From Allobosea sp. Leaf344 (GTDB taxonomy: Bacteria > Pseudomonadota > Alphaproteobacteria > Rhizobiales > Beijerinckiaceae), in NCBI RefSeq assembly GCF_001426225.1, contig NZ_LMRT01000014.1, forward strand, positions 855,845-919,844: a stretch of DNA of 64,000 nucleotides, given 5' to 3'. Position 1 is the first letter of the stretch. Each line of letters opens with the position of its first letter. Of this stretch, positions 25,296 to 33,800 are shown in pieces. Under the pieces are notes generated by a model that was not told where the DNA came from, did no database searches, and saw only the letters and a list, made by a program, of their open reading frames with translations. Both the position numbers and the translations under genes were made by a program.

Positions 25296-26573
25296 ATGCC
25301 CATCGATCGCCGGATCTTTCTGAGGACGGGCCTCGCCGCCGGGGCGGTGCTGGGGCTCGGTGCGCCCGCCTTGCTGGGGCAGGCCAAGCCCCGCGTCGTG
25401 GTGATCGGCGGCGGGGCGGGCGGCGCGACGGCCGCGCGCTACATCGCCAAGGACAGCCAGGGCGCGATCGCGGTGACGCTCGTCGAGGAGAACGAGCGCT
25501 ACCAGACCTGCTTCCACTCCAATCTCTATCTCGGCGGCTTCAAGGCCTATGACGAGATCGTCCATGGCTACGACGCGCTGCAGAAGAACCACGGCGTCAC
25601 CCTCGCCCGCGCCCGCGCCACCCAGATCGACCGCGACAAGAAGGAGGTCGTGCTCGCCTCGGGGCAGCGCCTGCCCTATGACCGGCTGGTCGTCTCCCCC
25701 GGCATCGACCTGAAATATGATTCCGTCCCCGGCTGGTCGCAGGCGGCGGAAGAGCAGATGCCGCATGGCTGGAAGCCGGGCCGCCAGACGCAGCTGGTCA
25801 AGCAGCGCCTCGACGCCGTGCCCAATGGCGGCGTGATCGTGATGATCGCCCCGCCCAACCCTTTTCGCTGCCCGCCCGGCCCCTATGAACGCGCCTCGAT
25901 GTTCGCGCATGCGCTGAAGAAGGCCGGGAAGGGCGAAGCCAGGATCATCATCCTCGATCCCAAGGAGTCCTTCTCGAAACAGGGCGTCTTCCAGGCGGAT
26001 TGGGAGAAGCGCTATCCCGGCATGATCGAATGGCTCGGGCCGAAGGTGCATGACGGCATCAAATCGGTCGATCCCAAGACGAACACCGTGGTCACCGGCT
26101 TCGAGACCTATAAGGACTGCGCCTTCGTCAACGTCATCCCGGGGCAGATGGCCGGCGAGATCGCCCGCTCGGCCGGTCTGGCGCCCGCCGGCGGCTATTG
26201 CGCCATCGACCCGGCCAGCATGAAATCGACCGCCGACCCCGCGATCTTCGTGCTCGGCGATGCCTGCATCGCCGGCGACATGCCGAAATCGGCCTTCTCC
26301 GCCAATAGCCAGGCCAAGGTCGCGGCGATGGTCATCAGGCACGAGCTGACCAACAGCCGCGCCTTCCCGGCCCGCTACGTCAACACCTGCTGGAGCCTGG
26401 TCGACACCGACAATGCGATCAAGGTCGGCGGGCGATACGAGCCGAAGGACGGCAAGATCGGCGCCACCGAGACCTTCGTCTCGCAGCCCGGCGAGAGCGA
26501 CGCGCTCCGCAAGGAGACCCAGGCGGAAAATCTCGGCTGGTACGCCGGCATCACCGCCGACATGTTCAGCTGA
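25296..26573 (+). CDS. soxF: FccB/SoxF, flavoprotein subunit of sulfide dehydrogenase
   Basis: 425 residues from the ATG at 25296, preceded by GGGAGAGA. Tat signal IDRRIFLRTGLAAGAVLGLG. FAD-binding motif PRVVVIGGGAGGATAARYI and the second FAD motif VLGDACIAG. The redox-active disulfide of FccB is represented by the cysteines of NPFRCPPGPYER and YVNTCWS. It oxidises sulfide in the periplasm with the preceding cytochrome as electron acceptor. An alternative TTG start at 25233 overlaps the cytochrome gene but lies 63 bases before the Tat signal. Confidence 0.92.
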   Translation: MPIDRRIFLRTGLAAGAVLGLGAPALLGQAKPRVVVIGGGAGGATAARYIAKDSQGAIAVTLVEENERYQTCFHSNLYLGGFKAYDEIVHGYDALQKNHGVTLARARATQIDRDKKEVVLASGQRLPYDRLVVSPGIDLKYDSVPGWSQAAEEQMPHGWKPGRQTQLVKQRLDAVPNGGVIVMIAPPNPFRCPPGPYERASMFAHALKKAGKGEARIIILDPKESFSKQGVFQADWEKRYPGMIEWLGPKVHDGIKSVDPKTNTVVTGFETYKDCAFVNVIPGQMAGEIARSAGLAPAGGYCAIDPASMKSTADPAIFVLGDACIAGDMPKSAFSANSQAKVAAMVIRHELTNSRAFPARYVNTCWSLVDTDNAIKVGGRYEPKDGKIGATETFVSQPGESDALRKETQAENLGWYAGITADMFS

Positions 26574-26727
26574 GGCGCGGCTATGGCCGGGGTTGAACCC
26601 GGCCACCGTTCCGGCGTTATCGCCAGACGCTCCACTTCACCGCCGGCGGCGCAGGCTGCCGGCGTGTCGCACGGTCCCGCGGGGCCGGGCCGCGACGACC
26701 GATCCGAGATCAGACAAGGGACGACGC

Positions 26728-27117
26728 ATGACCAGACTTGCCACCACCGCCTTCCTCGCCGCCATGCTCGCCGCCGGCTCCGCCGCCGCACAGGACATCG
26801 CGGCGGGCGAAAAATCCTGGAACAAGTGCCGCGCCTGCCATCAGATCGGCGAGACCGCCCGCAACGGCGTCGGCCCGCATCTGAACGGGCTGTTCGGCCG
26901 CACGGCCGGCACCGTCGAGGGCTATTCCTACTCGGCCGCCAACAAGAATTCCGGCATCGTCTGGGACGAGGCCGTCTTCGCCGAGTACATCAAGGATCCC
27001 CGCGCCAAGATTCCGGGCACCAAGATGGTCTTCCCCGGCATCAAGAACGAGCAGGAGATCAAGGATCTCACCGCCTATCTCAAGCAGTTCGACAAGAGCG
27101 GCAAGAAGGGCTCCTGA
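26728..27117 (+). CDS. Periplasmic class I cytochrome c
   Basis: 129 residues with signal peptide LATTAFLAAMLAAGSAAAQD. Haem motif CRACH at residues 34-38 and axial Met in PGTKMVFPGI. It resembles cytochrome c550/c2-type carriers (GPHLNGLFGRTAGTVEGYSYS). Located 154 bases after the flavoprotein and probably the soluble electron carrier between the Sox/Fcc enzymes and the terminal oxidase. The Sox locus ends here with a hairpin. Confidence 0.92.
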   Translation: MTRLATTAFLAAMLAAGSAAAQDIAAGEKSWNKCRACHQIGETARNGVGPHLNGLFGRTAGTVEGYSYSAANKNSGIVWDEAVFAEYIKDPRAKIPGTKMVFPGIKNEQEIKDLTAYLKQFDKSGKKGS

Positions 27118-27131
27118 CCTCGCTGCACAGC

Positions 27132-27160
27132 CGGTCCGGGCGCTCGGTGCACCCGGACCG
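27132..27160 (+). terminator. Hairpin at the end of the sox locus
   Basis: CGGTCCGGG and CCCGGACCG form a nine-base perfect stem around an eleven-base loop, 14 bases after the cytochrome c stop codon and before a convergent gene. No T tract follows, so it may act with Rho or as an mRNA 3' end. Confidence 0.45.
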
Positions 27161-27180
27161 CGCAGGCGGGCGCGCGAGGC

Positions 27181-27852
27181 CTATCGGCCAGGAGAGGGCG
27201 CCGCCGGGCGCTGCCGCCCCTCCAGCCGCTCGAACACCAGCACCGCGACCGCGCCGTAGATGACATGGCCGACGAAGCTCATATAGGAGAGCTCGCCCCC
27301 CTCCCCGAGCAGGTAGAATGACAGCCCGCCGAGCGGGGCCATCAGCCCGAGCGCGTTGAACCAGGTGAAGTTCCCCCAGCTGATCGCATCGGCGAGGCGG
27401 CTGTCCCGGTTGATCCAGCGCGTCGCGATCAAGCCCATCGCGGCCGTCCAGAATATGAAATGGATCGGCGCGAAGCTTCCGGCCCGGATCAGCGCCGCGA
27501 CGCCGGCGGTGAAACTCACCGCGACGATCGCGTCCAGCACCAGCGGCCAGCGCGGCACGAAGCGGGACAGGACGAGATAGGCGATGGGATAGCCGACGAT
27601 CCCGACGCCGTAATGCAGCGCCTCCCTCGGCAGATACGGCACCGACAGGCCGAGCCGATGCTGCGCGAGCGCGTCGATCAGCCCGGCCGGCTCGAGCGGA
27701 TATCCCAGCACCGCTCGCGTCAGCACCCGGGCCCAGATCTCCCAGATCAGCAGCCCGGCGAGCCCGCCGGCAAACAGATTGCGTAAACTCCGGAGGAGCG
27801 CGGCCGTCTCTCCGGCGCGGCCTCCGCCAGCCATGGCCATGGTCATCGCCAT
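27181..27852 (-). CDS. Uncharacterised multi-pass membrane protein
   Basis: 223 residues from the ATG at 27852, preceded by AAGGGGGG; ATG codons at 27846, 27840 and 27834 are alternatives. About six hydrophobic segments are visible, beginning LFAGGLAGLLIWEIWARVL, and a charged tail of about 20 residues ends the protein. I do not recognise the family with confidence. It is convergent with the sox cytochrome c gene and divergent from the amidase gene; no functional link to either is evident. Confidence 0.6.
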   Translation of the reverse strand: MAMTMAMAGGGRAGETAALLRSLRNLFAGGLAGLLIWEIWARVLTRAVLGYPLEPAGLIDALAQHRLGLSVPYLPREALHYGVGIVGYPIAYLVLSRFVPRWPLVLDAIVAVSFTAGVAALIRAGSFAPIHFIFWTAAMGLIATRWINRDSRLADAISWGNFTWFNALGLMAPLGGLSFYLLGEGGELSYMSFVGHVIYGAVAVLVFERLEGRQRPAAPSPGR

Positions 27853-28111
27853 CCCCCCTTCGCTGATCAACCGCCCGACGCGGATCGCGGCGCCGATGAA
27901 GCCGGCGCCGGATTTGACTTTAAGGCAGCGGAGAAGACCCTTCAGTACACGCTTCCGGCAAAACCGGTCACGGCTGGGTGGCGGCGGGCTCTCGTCTCGA
28001 CACGGCCGCGTGATCGACGTCCGCATACTTGGCCGGCATGGCGACCGCGTGGAATCGGTTTGCCGGCGCTTTCGCCATGCTAGGCTGCGCGCTTGGCAAG
28101 GGGGTTGCAGC

Positions 28112-29329
28112 ATGCACAGGCCGGCGGAAGACGATCAGGGGATGACGGGAGCGGAGGCGGCCGACCGCGTCAACGCCTTCGTGCCGGGGCCGCGCATCCG
28201 GATCGCGGGCAAGGCCGGCGGGCCGCTCAGCGGCCTGAGCTTCGCCGCCAAGGACCTGTTCGACGTCGCCGGCGTGCCGACCGCCGGCGGCAATCATGAT
28301 TTCGCCCGCTTCAACCCGGTGCCCGATCGCCACGGCTTCGCCGTGCAGACCCTGCTCGACGCCGGCGCCGATCTGGTGGGCAAGACCATCACCGACGAGG
28401 TCTCGCTCGGCATCCTCGGCGAGAACCCGTTCGACGGGACGCCGCTCAATTCCGCGGCGCCGGAGCGTGTGCCCGGCGGCTCCTCATCCGGCTCGGCGGC
28501 TGCCGTGGCCGCGGGGCTTTGCGACATCGCGTTGGGCACCGATACCGGCGGCTCGGTGCGCGTGCCCGCGAGCTTCTGCGGGCTCTACGGCATCAGGCCG
28601 ACGCATGGGCGCGTCAGCGTCGAGGGCATGCTGCCGCAGGCGCCGAGCTCCGACACCACCGGCTGGTTCGCCCGCGACGCCGAGACCTTCGCCCGCGTCA
28701 GCACGATCATGCTCGGCGAGGCGCCGGGCGCGCTGCCGACCAGGCTGATCATCGCCAGCGACGCTTTCGGCTTCGCCGATCCCGAGGTCGCGCAGGCCCT
28801 GAGGCCGATGGTCGCGCGGCTGGAAGCGATCGTCGGGCCGGCGAGCGAGGCGCTGATGGCGCCACAGGGCCTGTCGGTCTGGGCCCGGGCGCAGCGCACC
28901 CTGCAGCCGGTCGAGGCGTGGCAGACATTTCAGCGCTGGATCGAGAGCGACAACCCGCGCCTCGCCTTCAGCGTCGCGGCCGGCCTGGTCGCCGGCGCGC
29001 AGATGCCGGCCGGCGAGCGCAACTGGGCCGCCATGATGCGGCTGGAGGCGCAGGCGCGCCTGCGCCATCTGCTGCCGCCGGGCACGATACTCTGCCTGCC
29101 GACGACGCCCTTCCCCGCGCCGCTGCGCGGCCTGCCCCTGCCCGTGCTCCAGCCGCTGCGCGATCGGATCTCCTGCCTCTGCGCCCAGGGCGGCCTGACG
29201 GGCTGCCCGCAGCTCAACCTGCCCGGTGCGAGCGTCGCGGGCGCGCCGGTCGGCCTCTCGATCATCGCCGGGCGCGGCGAGGATGCGAGCCTGATCGCCA
29301 CAGCCCTCGCCATGGAGAACGCCGCGTGA
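28112..29329 (+). CDS. Amidase-signature amidohydrolase
   Basis: 405 residues of the amidase-signature family. The Ser-cisSer-Lys triad is visible: Lys47 in LSFAAKDLFD, the cis-Ser in VPGGSSSGSAAAVA (about residue 125) and the nucleophile Ser148 in GTDTGGSVRVPAS. Start ATG at 28112 is tentative; the Met at 28142 is also possible. It overlaps by four bases (GTGA) an HpxZ/AtzH-like gene, so the pair resembles oxalurate or biuret-type amidohydrolase clusters (HpxY/AtzE with HpxZ/AtzH). The small DUF4089 subunit usual in such clusters is not found nearby. Confidence 0.82.
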   Translation: MHRPAEDDQGMTGAEAADRVNAFVPGPRIRIAGKAGGPLSGLSFAAKDLFDVAGVPTAGGNHDFARFNPVPDRHGFAVQTLLDAGADLVGKTITDEVSLGILGENPFDGTPLNSAAPERVPGGSSSGSAAAVAAGLCDIALGTDTGGSVRVPASFCGLYGIRPTHGRVSVEGMLPQAPSSDTTGWFARDAETFARVSTIMLGEAPGALPTRLIIASDAFGFADPEVAQALRPMVARLEAIVGPASEALMAPQGLSVWARAQRTLQPVEAWQTFQRWIESDNPRLAFSVAAGLVAGAQMPAGERNWAAMMRLEAQARLRHLLPPGTILCLPTTPFPAPLRGLPLPVLQPLRDRISCLCAQGGLTGCPQLNLPGASVAGAPVGLSIIAGRGEDASLIATALAMENAA

Positions 29330-29730
29330 CCGACCTCACCCCCAACCGCCCCGAGATCGTCGCGGAAATCGCGGCTGTGTTCGAGCGCTATGAGCAGGCG
29401 CTGATCGACAAGAATGTCGATGTGCTGGACGCCACCTTCTGGGACAGCCCCCACACCATCCGCTACGCCCTGCACGAGAACGGCTATGGCTTTTCCGAAA
29501 TCCATGCCCATCGCGTCGCCCGGCCGCCCGGCCCCGGCATCAAGGAGAAGCGGCTCAGGCTCGAGATCCTGACGCTCGGGCGCAACATCGCCACCGTCAA
29601 TCTCGAGTTCAAGGTGCGGGGCCGCGACGTCGTCGGCCGCCAGACGCAGATGTTCGTGCGCTTCCCCGAGCTGGGCTGGAAGGTGATCTCGGCGCATGTC
29701 TCGACGATGGAAGGCCCGGCCCCCTGGTGA
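29326..29730 (+). CDS. HpxZ/AtzH-like (DUF3225) NTF2-fold protein
   Basis: 134 residues from a GTG at 29326 overlapping the amidase stop. The family features are IAAVFERYEQALIDKNVDVLDATFWDSPHTIRYALHENGYG and the C-terminal RQTQMFVRFPELGWKVISAHVSTME, an NTF2-like fold. Relatives are encoded with oxalurate (hpx) or biuret/cyanurate (atz) amidohydrolases; AtzH is thought to act on an unstable dicarboxylated intermediate. The coupling to the amidase supports a shared ureide or amide pathway. Confidence 0.8.
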   Translation: MTDLTPNRPEIVAEIAAVFERYEQALIDKNVDVLDATFWDSPHTIRYALHENGYGFSEIHAHRVARPPGPGIKEKRLRLEILTLGRNIATVNLEFKVRGRDVVGRQTQMFVRFPELGWKVISAHVSTMEGPAPW

Positions 29731-29734
29731 TCCC

Positions 29735-29762
29735 ATATATCGATAAAACCAGAAATATCGAT
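29735..29762. promoter_or_regulatory. ArsR-type operator upstream of the first arsR
   Basis: ATATATCGAT (29735-29744) and ATATCGAT (29755-29762) repeat the self-complementary ATCGAT core 18 bases apart, 35 bases before the arsR start. ATAT-rich ATCGAT elements are typical ArsR targets. A TTGAC -35-like element (29762-29766) touches the second copy, so bound repressor would block the promoter. Confidence 0.55.
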
Positions 29763-29796
29763 TGACGGCCGATCCGGCTTGCGGCAGGCTCGCGCC

Positions 29797-30111
29797 ATGG
29801 ACACCGATGACGCCGCCGCCAAACTCGAATCGCTCGGCAATCCCACGCGCCTGGCGTTGTACCGCCTTCTGGTGCGCGCCGGGCATGGCGGCCTGCCGGT
29901 CGGCGAGATCCAGCAGCGGCTGCAGCTGGCGCAGTCGACTTTATCCTTCCATCTCAAGGCGTTGATCGTAGCGGGTCTGGTGACGCAGGAGCGCCGGAGC
30001 CGCAGCCTGATCTGCCGCGCGAATTTCGAACGGATGCAGGCGCTGCTGCAGTTCCTCGTCGCCGAATGCTGCGCCGAGGAGCGCTGCACGCCCCGCACCG
30101 ACGCCGCCTGA
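29797..30111 (+). CDS. arsR: ArsR arsenite-responsive repressor
   Basis: 104-residue winged-helix repressor. The fold is clear from LESLGNPTRLALYRLLVR through the recognition helix QLAQSTLSFHLKALIVAGLV. A C-terminal cysteine group, Cys91, Cys92 and Cys97 (AECCAEERC), is placed like the As(III) site at the C-terminal end of the Acidithiobacillus-type ArsR rather than the CVC site of plasmid R773 ArsR. First gene of an arsR-flavoprotein-MFS operon, with its operator just upstream. Confidence 0.9.
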   Translation: MDTDDAAAKLESLGNPTRLALYRLLVRAGHGGLPVGEIQQRLQLAQSTLSFHLKALIVAGLVTQERRSRSLICRANFERMQALLQFLVAECCAEERCTPRTDAA

Positions 30112-30155
30112 CCCCTCGCCGGATCACCTATCTCACCAGAGCACCGGACCCAGCC

Positions 30156-31556
30156 ATGACAGACCCGAAAACCCTCGCGATCATCGGCGCCGGCCCGGTC
30201 GGGCTGGCAGCGGCCGCCCATGCGATCGAGCGCGGGCTGACCCCCGTCATCCTGGAGGCCGGTCCCGCCATCGGCCATGCGCTCCGCCAATGGGCGCATG
30301 TGCCAATGTTCTCGCCCTGGGCCTATAATATCGACGCGGCCGCCGCGCGGCTGCTGCAGGAGACCGTCTGGGTGCGGCCTGATCCCGCCGCCCATCCCAC
30401 GGGGGGCGACCTCGTCTGCGCCTATCTTGAGCCGCTGGCGGAGCGGACGCGGCTGCGCGACGCGATCCGCCTCGGATGCACCGTCACCTCCGTCTCGCGG
30501 CTCGGCCATGACAAGGTGAAGAGCGCCGGGCGCGAGCAGGCGCCCTTCCTGCTGCGCTATCGCGATGCGGCGGGCGGTGGCAGCCTGCTTGCCGATGCGG
30601 TGATCGACGCCTCCGGCACCTGGTTCTCGCCCAATCCGGCGGGGTCGGGCGGCGTCCCCGCCATCGGCGAGGCGGAAGCCTCGTCCCGGATCGGCTACGG
30701 CATGCCGGATGTCGCCGGCGCCGCCCGGGCGCGCTATGCCGGCCGGCGCATCGCTGTGCTCGGCGGCGGCCATTCCGCCATCGGCAATCTGATCGCGCTG
30801 GCGGCGCTGAAGCGGACCGACCCGGAAACGCGCATCCTCTGGCTGTATCGCGGGCCGGTGCTCGCCAAGGCCTTCGGCGGCGGCGCGGCCGACCAGCTCT
30901 CCGCCCGCGGCGAGCTCGGCCTGCGCATCGAGGCGCTGGTCGCAGACGGCACGATTGCGGTCGAGACGGGCTTCCGTCTCGAGGAGATCGTCCGGGACGC
31001 CGACGCGCTCGGCCTGCGCTCCGATGACGGCCGCCTCGTCGCCGCCGATGAACTCCTGGTCGCCACCGGCTTCCGCCCCGAGCTCGGCCTGCTCAGGGAG
31101 GTGCGGATCGCGCTCGATCCGGCGCTGGAATGCCCGCCGGTCCTGGCGCCGCTGATCGACCCCAATCTGCATTCCTGCGGCACGGTGCGGCCGCATGGCG
31201 CGGCGGAGCTCGCCCATCCCGAGCCGGGCTTCTACATCGCGGGGATGAAATCCTACGGCCGCGCGCCGACCTTCCTGCTCGCCACCGGCCATGAACAGGT
31301 GCGCTCCATCGTGGCGGCGATCGCCGGGGATGACGAGGCGGCGCGGCGGGTCGAGCTCGTCCTGCCGGAGACCGGTGTGTGCAGTACCGCCCCGGGCGGC
31401 CGCGGCCAGGCGGCGGCTGCGGGCGGCTGCTGCGGCGGCCCTGCCCCGGCCGAAATCGCGGCCTGCTGCGCGCAGGATGCCGAGGCCAAGGCGGCGGGCG
31501 CGGAAGGCTGCGGCTGCGGCACGCGGGCCCGCGCTCCCGAGCACGAGCCGGCCTGA
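30156..31556 (+). CDS. Arsenic-associated FAD/NAD(P)-binding oxidoreductase with Cys-rich C-terminal tail
   Basis: 466 residues. The N-terminal FAD motif is LAIIGAGPVGLAAAAHAIERG and a second nucleotide-binding motif is RRIAVLGGGHSAIGNLIAL near residue 196. The fold matches flavin-dependent monooxygenase/thioredoxin-reductase-like proteins found in ars operons (ArsO/ArsV-like). The last 58 residues contain seven cysteines (409, 425, 426, 437, 438, 452, 454) in GGCCGGP, AACC and GCGC motifs, suited to binding As(III) or organoarsenical. It lies between arsR and an MFS pump, overlapping the latter by one base. Oxidation of a trivalent arsenical is my best guess; the reaction is not shown by the sequence. 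Confidence 0.75.
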   Translation: MTDPKTLAIIGAGPVGLAAAAHAIERGLTPVILEAGPAIGHALRQWAHVPMFSPWAYNIDAAAARLLQETVWVRPDPAAHPTGGDLVCAYLEPLAERTRLRDAIRLGCTVTSVSRLGHDKVKSAGREQAPFLLRYRDAAGGGSLLADAVIDASGTWFSPNPAGSGGVPAIGEAEASSRIGYGMPDVAGAARARYAGRRIAVLGGGHSAIGNLIALAALKRTDPETRILWLYRGPVLAKAFGGGAADQLSARGELGLRIEALVADGTIAVETGFRLEEIVRDADALGLRSDDGRLVAADELLVATGFRPELGLLREVRIALDPALECPPVLAPLIDPNLHSCGTVRPHGAAELAHPEPGFYIAGMKSYGRAPTFLLATGHEQVRSIVAAIAGDDEAARRVELVLPETGVCSTAPGGRGQAAAAGGCCGGPAPAEIAACCAQDAEAKAAGAEGCGCGTRARAPEHEPA

Positions 31557-32806
31557 TGGCGACGACCATTCCGGGCCCCCTGTCCGGCCCGCGCCAGGAT
31601 CTGCGGCTGATCCTCGCCCTCGGCGTGACGCAGGTCGCCGGCTATGGCGCGCTCTATTACGCCTTCGCGGTGCTCGCGCCCGAAATGACCAAAAGCCTCG
31701 GCTGGGCCCCGGAATGGACCTATGGGGCTTTCGCCACGGGGCTGCTGGCCGGGGGGCTGGTGGCCCCCTTCGCGGGCCGCATGATCGACCGCTTCGGCAC
31801 CCGCGTGATGATGAGCCTCGGCTCCATCCTGGCCGCCGCCTCGCTCTATGCCCTGTCGCAGGCGCGCGACCCGGTCAGCTATTTCGGCGCGATGATCGCG
31901 CTCGAAATGGTCTCGACGCTGGTTCTGTACGATGCGGCCTTCACGGCGCTGACCGAGGCGCATGGCAAGACGGCCCGGCGCGCCATCAGCAAGCTCACCC
32001 TGATCGGCGGCTTCGCCTCCACCCTCTTCTGGCCCTTGACCACCGGGCTGCTGACGATCGTCGACTGGCGCATGATCTACCAGCTCTACGCGCTGGGCTA
32101 TCTCGTCCTGTGCCTGCCTTTGCACCTCCTGCTGCTGCCGAGGCGCAGGCCGGTTCAGGCGGCCGAGGCGGGACCCGTGGACAAGGCGGCACCGGCCGCG
32201 GCGGAGACCTATCTCACCGGCCCGGCCCGCACCCGTGCCTTCCTGCTGCTCGCCCTGGCGTTTTCGCTGCAGGGCTTCGTCGTCTCGGCCATGTCGGTCC
32301 ATATGCTCACCATGCTGCAGGGTTTCGGCCTCAGCGCCGCGGTGGCGGTCGGCATCGGCGCCATGGTCGGCCCGTCGCAGGTCGCCGGCCGGCTGGTCGA
32401 GATGCTGTTCGGCATGAACCTCGAGCCGACGACGACGGCCTGGGTCAGCGCCACGCTGATGCCGGTCGGCTTCGCTCTGCTGCTGCTCGGCAGCACGACG
32501 GCGAGCCTGGCCGGGCTGTTCGCGATCGCCTATGGCATCAGCATGGGGCTGGGCTCGATCGTAAGGGGCACGGTCCCGCTACGGCTGTTCGGCCCGGCCG
32601 GCTATGGCGCCATGCTCGGGAAATTATCGGCGCCCGGCCTGCTGATCAGGGCCGCTGCGCCCCTGGCCTTCGCGGTGATGGTCGAGCGGGCGGGCTCGCT
32701 GCCCAGCACTCTGCTGCTGGTGGCGCTCTCGGCCGCCGCGGCATCGGCCCTCTTCGCCCTGTCCCGCTTCCACGCCGCCACGCTCGCTCCCGCGCCCCGG
32801 CCCTAG
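31556..32806 (+). CDS. MFS efflux transporter of the arsenic operon (ArsK-like)
   Basis: 416 residues with about 12 membrane helices. The MFS motif A-like loop is GRMIDRFGTRVMM after helix 2, and a central cytoplasmic loop (PRRRPVQAAEAGPVDKAAPAAAE) divides the halves. It starts on the stop codon of the Cys-rich flavoprotein (TGATG). Position and general pattern resemble ArsK of Agrobacterium, an exporter of trivalent inorganic and organic arsenicals and antimonite, but a general MFS drug exporter is also possible. Confidence 0.75.
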   Translation: MATTIPGPLSGPRQDLRLILALGVTQVAGYGALYYAFAVLAPEMTKSLGWAPEWTYGAFATGLLAGGLVAPFAGRMIDRFGTRVMMSLGSILAAASLYALSQARDPVSYFGAMIALEMVSTLVLYDAAFTALTEAHGKTARRAISKLTLIGGFASTLFWPLTTGLLTIVDWRMIYQLYALGYLVLCLPLHLLLLPRRRPVQAAEAGPVDKAAPAAAETYLTGPARTRAFLLLALAFSLQGFVVSAMSVHMLTMLQGFGLSAAVAVGIGAMVGPSQVAGRLVEMLFGMNLEPTTTAWVSATLMPVGFALLLLGSTTASLAGLFAIAYGISMGLGSIVRGTVPLRLFGPAGYGAMLGKLSAPGLLIRAAAPLAFAVMVERAGSLPSTLLLVALSAAAASALFALSRFHAATLAPAPRP

Positions 32807-32824
32807 CGAGGTTCGCGGGCCGGG

Positions 32825-33718
32825 TCAGGCCGCCTGGAACAGGGTCTTCTCCGTCGCCCCGTCCATCCGTCCGATGGCGCTCAGCACGGGGCGCAGCTCC
32901 TCCAGCCGCATCGATTCGAAGGGCAGGTTGACGAAGGCGGAGACACGCGCCGTCAGATTGCGATAGCTCTGCAGGAAGGCCGCACGCTGCGCCGCCTGCG
33001 GCCCCGCCACCGCGGCCGGATCTTCCAGCCCCCAATGCACCCGCATCGGCGCGCCGGGAAAGTCCGGGCAACTCGCCTCCGCCGCATCGTCGCAGACCGT
33101 GATCACCAGATCGAGCGGCGGCGCGCCGAGCTGCAGAAACTCGTCCCAGGATTTCGAGCGCATCGATGCGGTGTCGTAGCCGAGCTCGGCCAAAAGCCCG
33201 AGCGCCAGCGGATGCGGCGCCTCCTGCGGCCGGCTGCCGGCGGAGACGGCGCTGATGCGGCCCATGCCTTCCCGGTTGAGCACGGCCTCCGCCATGATCG
33301 AGCGCGCCGAATTGCCGGTGCAGACCACCAGCACGCGCAGCGGGTCGTCGCTATCGACGGGGTCGCGTCGGGCCGGCACGGACGCGGCGCGCGGGGCGCA
33401 GCCGCCCGGCAGCTGCGTGCAGCAGGCATTTGCGAGAAAGCCGAGCAATGCGTCGGCCCGGCCCGGCTGGGCCGCGAAGATGATGTGCCGGCCCTCGCGG
33501 CGCAAGGCCAGCAGTCCGACCTGTTCCAGCGCCGCCAGATGCGACGACAGGGTGTTATGGGCGACGGCGAGAAGGCGGCCGATATCGCCCGCCGCCAGCC
33601 CATGCGGCCGGTAGCGCATCAACAGGCGGAAAATGTCGAGCCGCGTCGGCTGAGCCAGCGCGCCGAGCAGCGCCACCGCATCCACTGATGCCAGCGGCGC
33701 CTCCTGTCGCACTGTCAC
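32825..33718 (-). CDS. arsC: Fused ArsR-ArsC: arsenic repressor joined to LMW-PTP-type arsenate reductase
   Basis: 297 residues in one frame. Residues 10-107 are an ArsR winged helix (LGALAQPTRLDIFRLLMRYR, recognition helix VAHNTLSSHLAALEQVGLL) with its own cysteines at 99, 100 and 107. Residues 127-285 are a low-molecular-weight-phosphatase-type arsenate reductase: P-loop VVCTGNSARSIMAE (Cys133, Arg139) and the resolving pair Cys209/Cys217 in VITVCDDAAEASC, followed by HWGLEDPA. Such thioredoxin-coupled ArsC enzymes reduce arsenate to arsenite. The GTG at 33718 is the probable start; another GTG follows six bases later. Divergent from the GAPDH-arsJ pair. Confidence 0.9.
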   Translation of the reverse strand: MTVRQEAPLASVDAVALLGALAQPTRLDIFRLLMRYRPHGLAAGDIGRLLAVAHNTLSSHLAALEQVGLLALRREGRHIIFAAQPGRADALLGFLANACCTQLPGGCAPRAASVPARRDPVDSDDPLRVLVVCTGNSARSIMAEAVLNREGMGRISAVSAGSRPQEAPHPLALGLLAELGYDTASMRSKSWDEFLQLGAPPLDLVITVCDDAAEASCPDFPGAPMRVHWGLEDPAAVAGPQAAQRAAFLQSYRNLTARVSAFVNLPFESMRLEELRPVLSAIGRMDGATEKTLFQAA

Positions 33719-33800
33719 GACGCGACCCGTGCCTTCGGAGAAGCCTCGTCCATGACAATCATCCCTCTGTCATTCCCACGTCATGCATCCTGGCCATACC

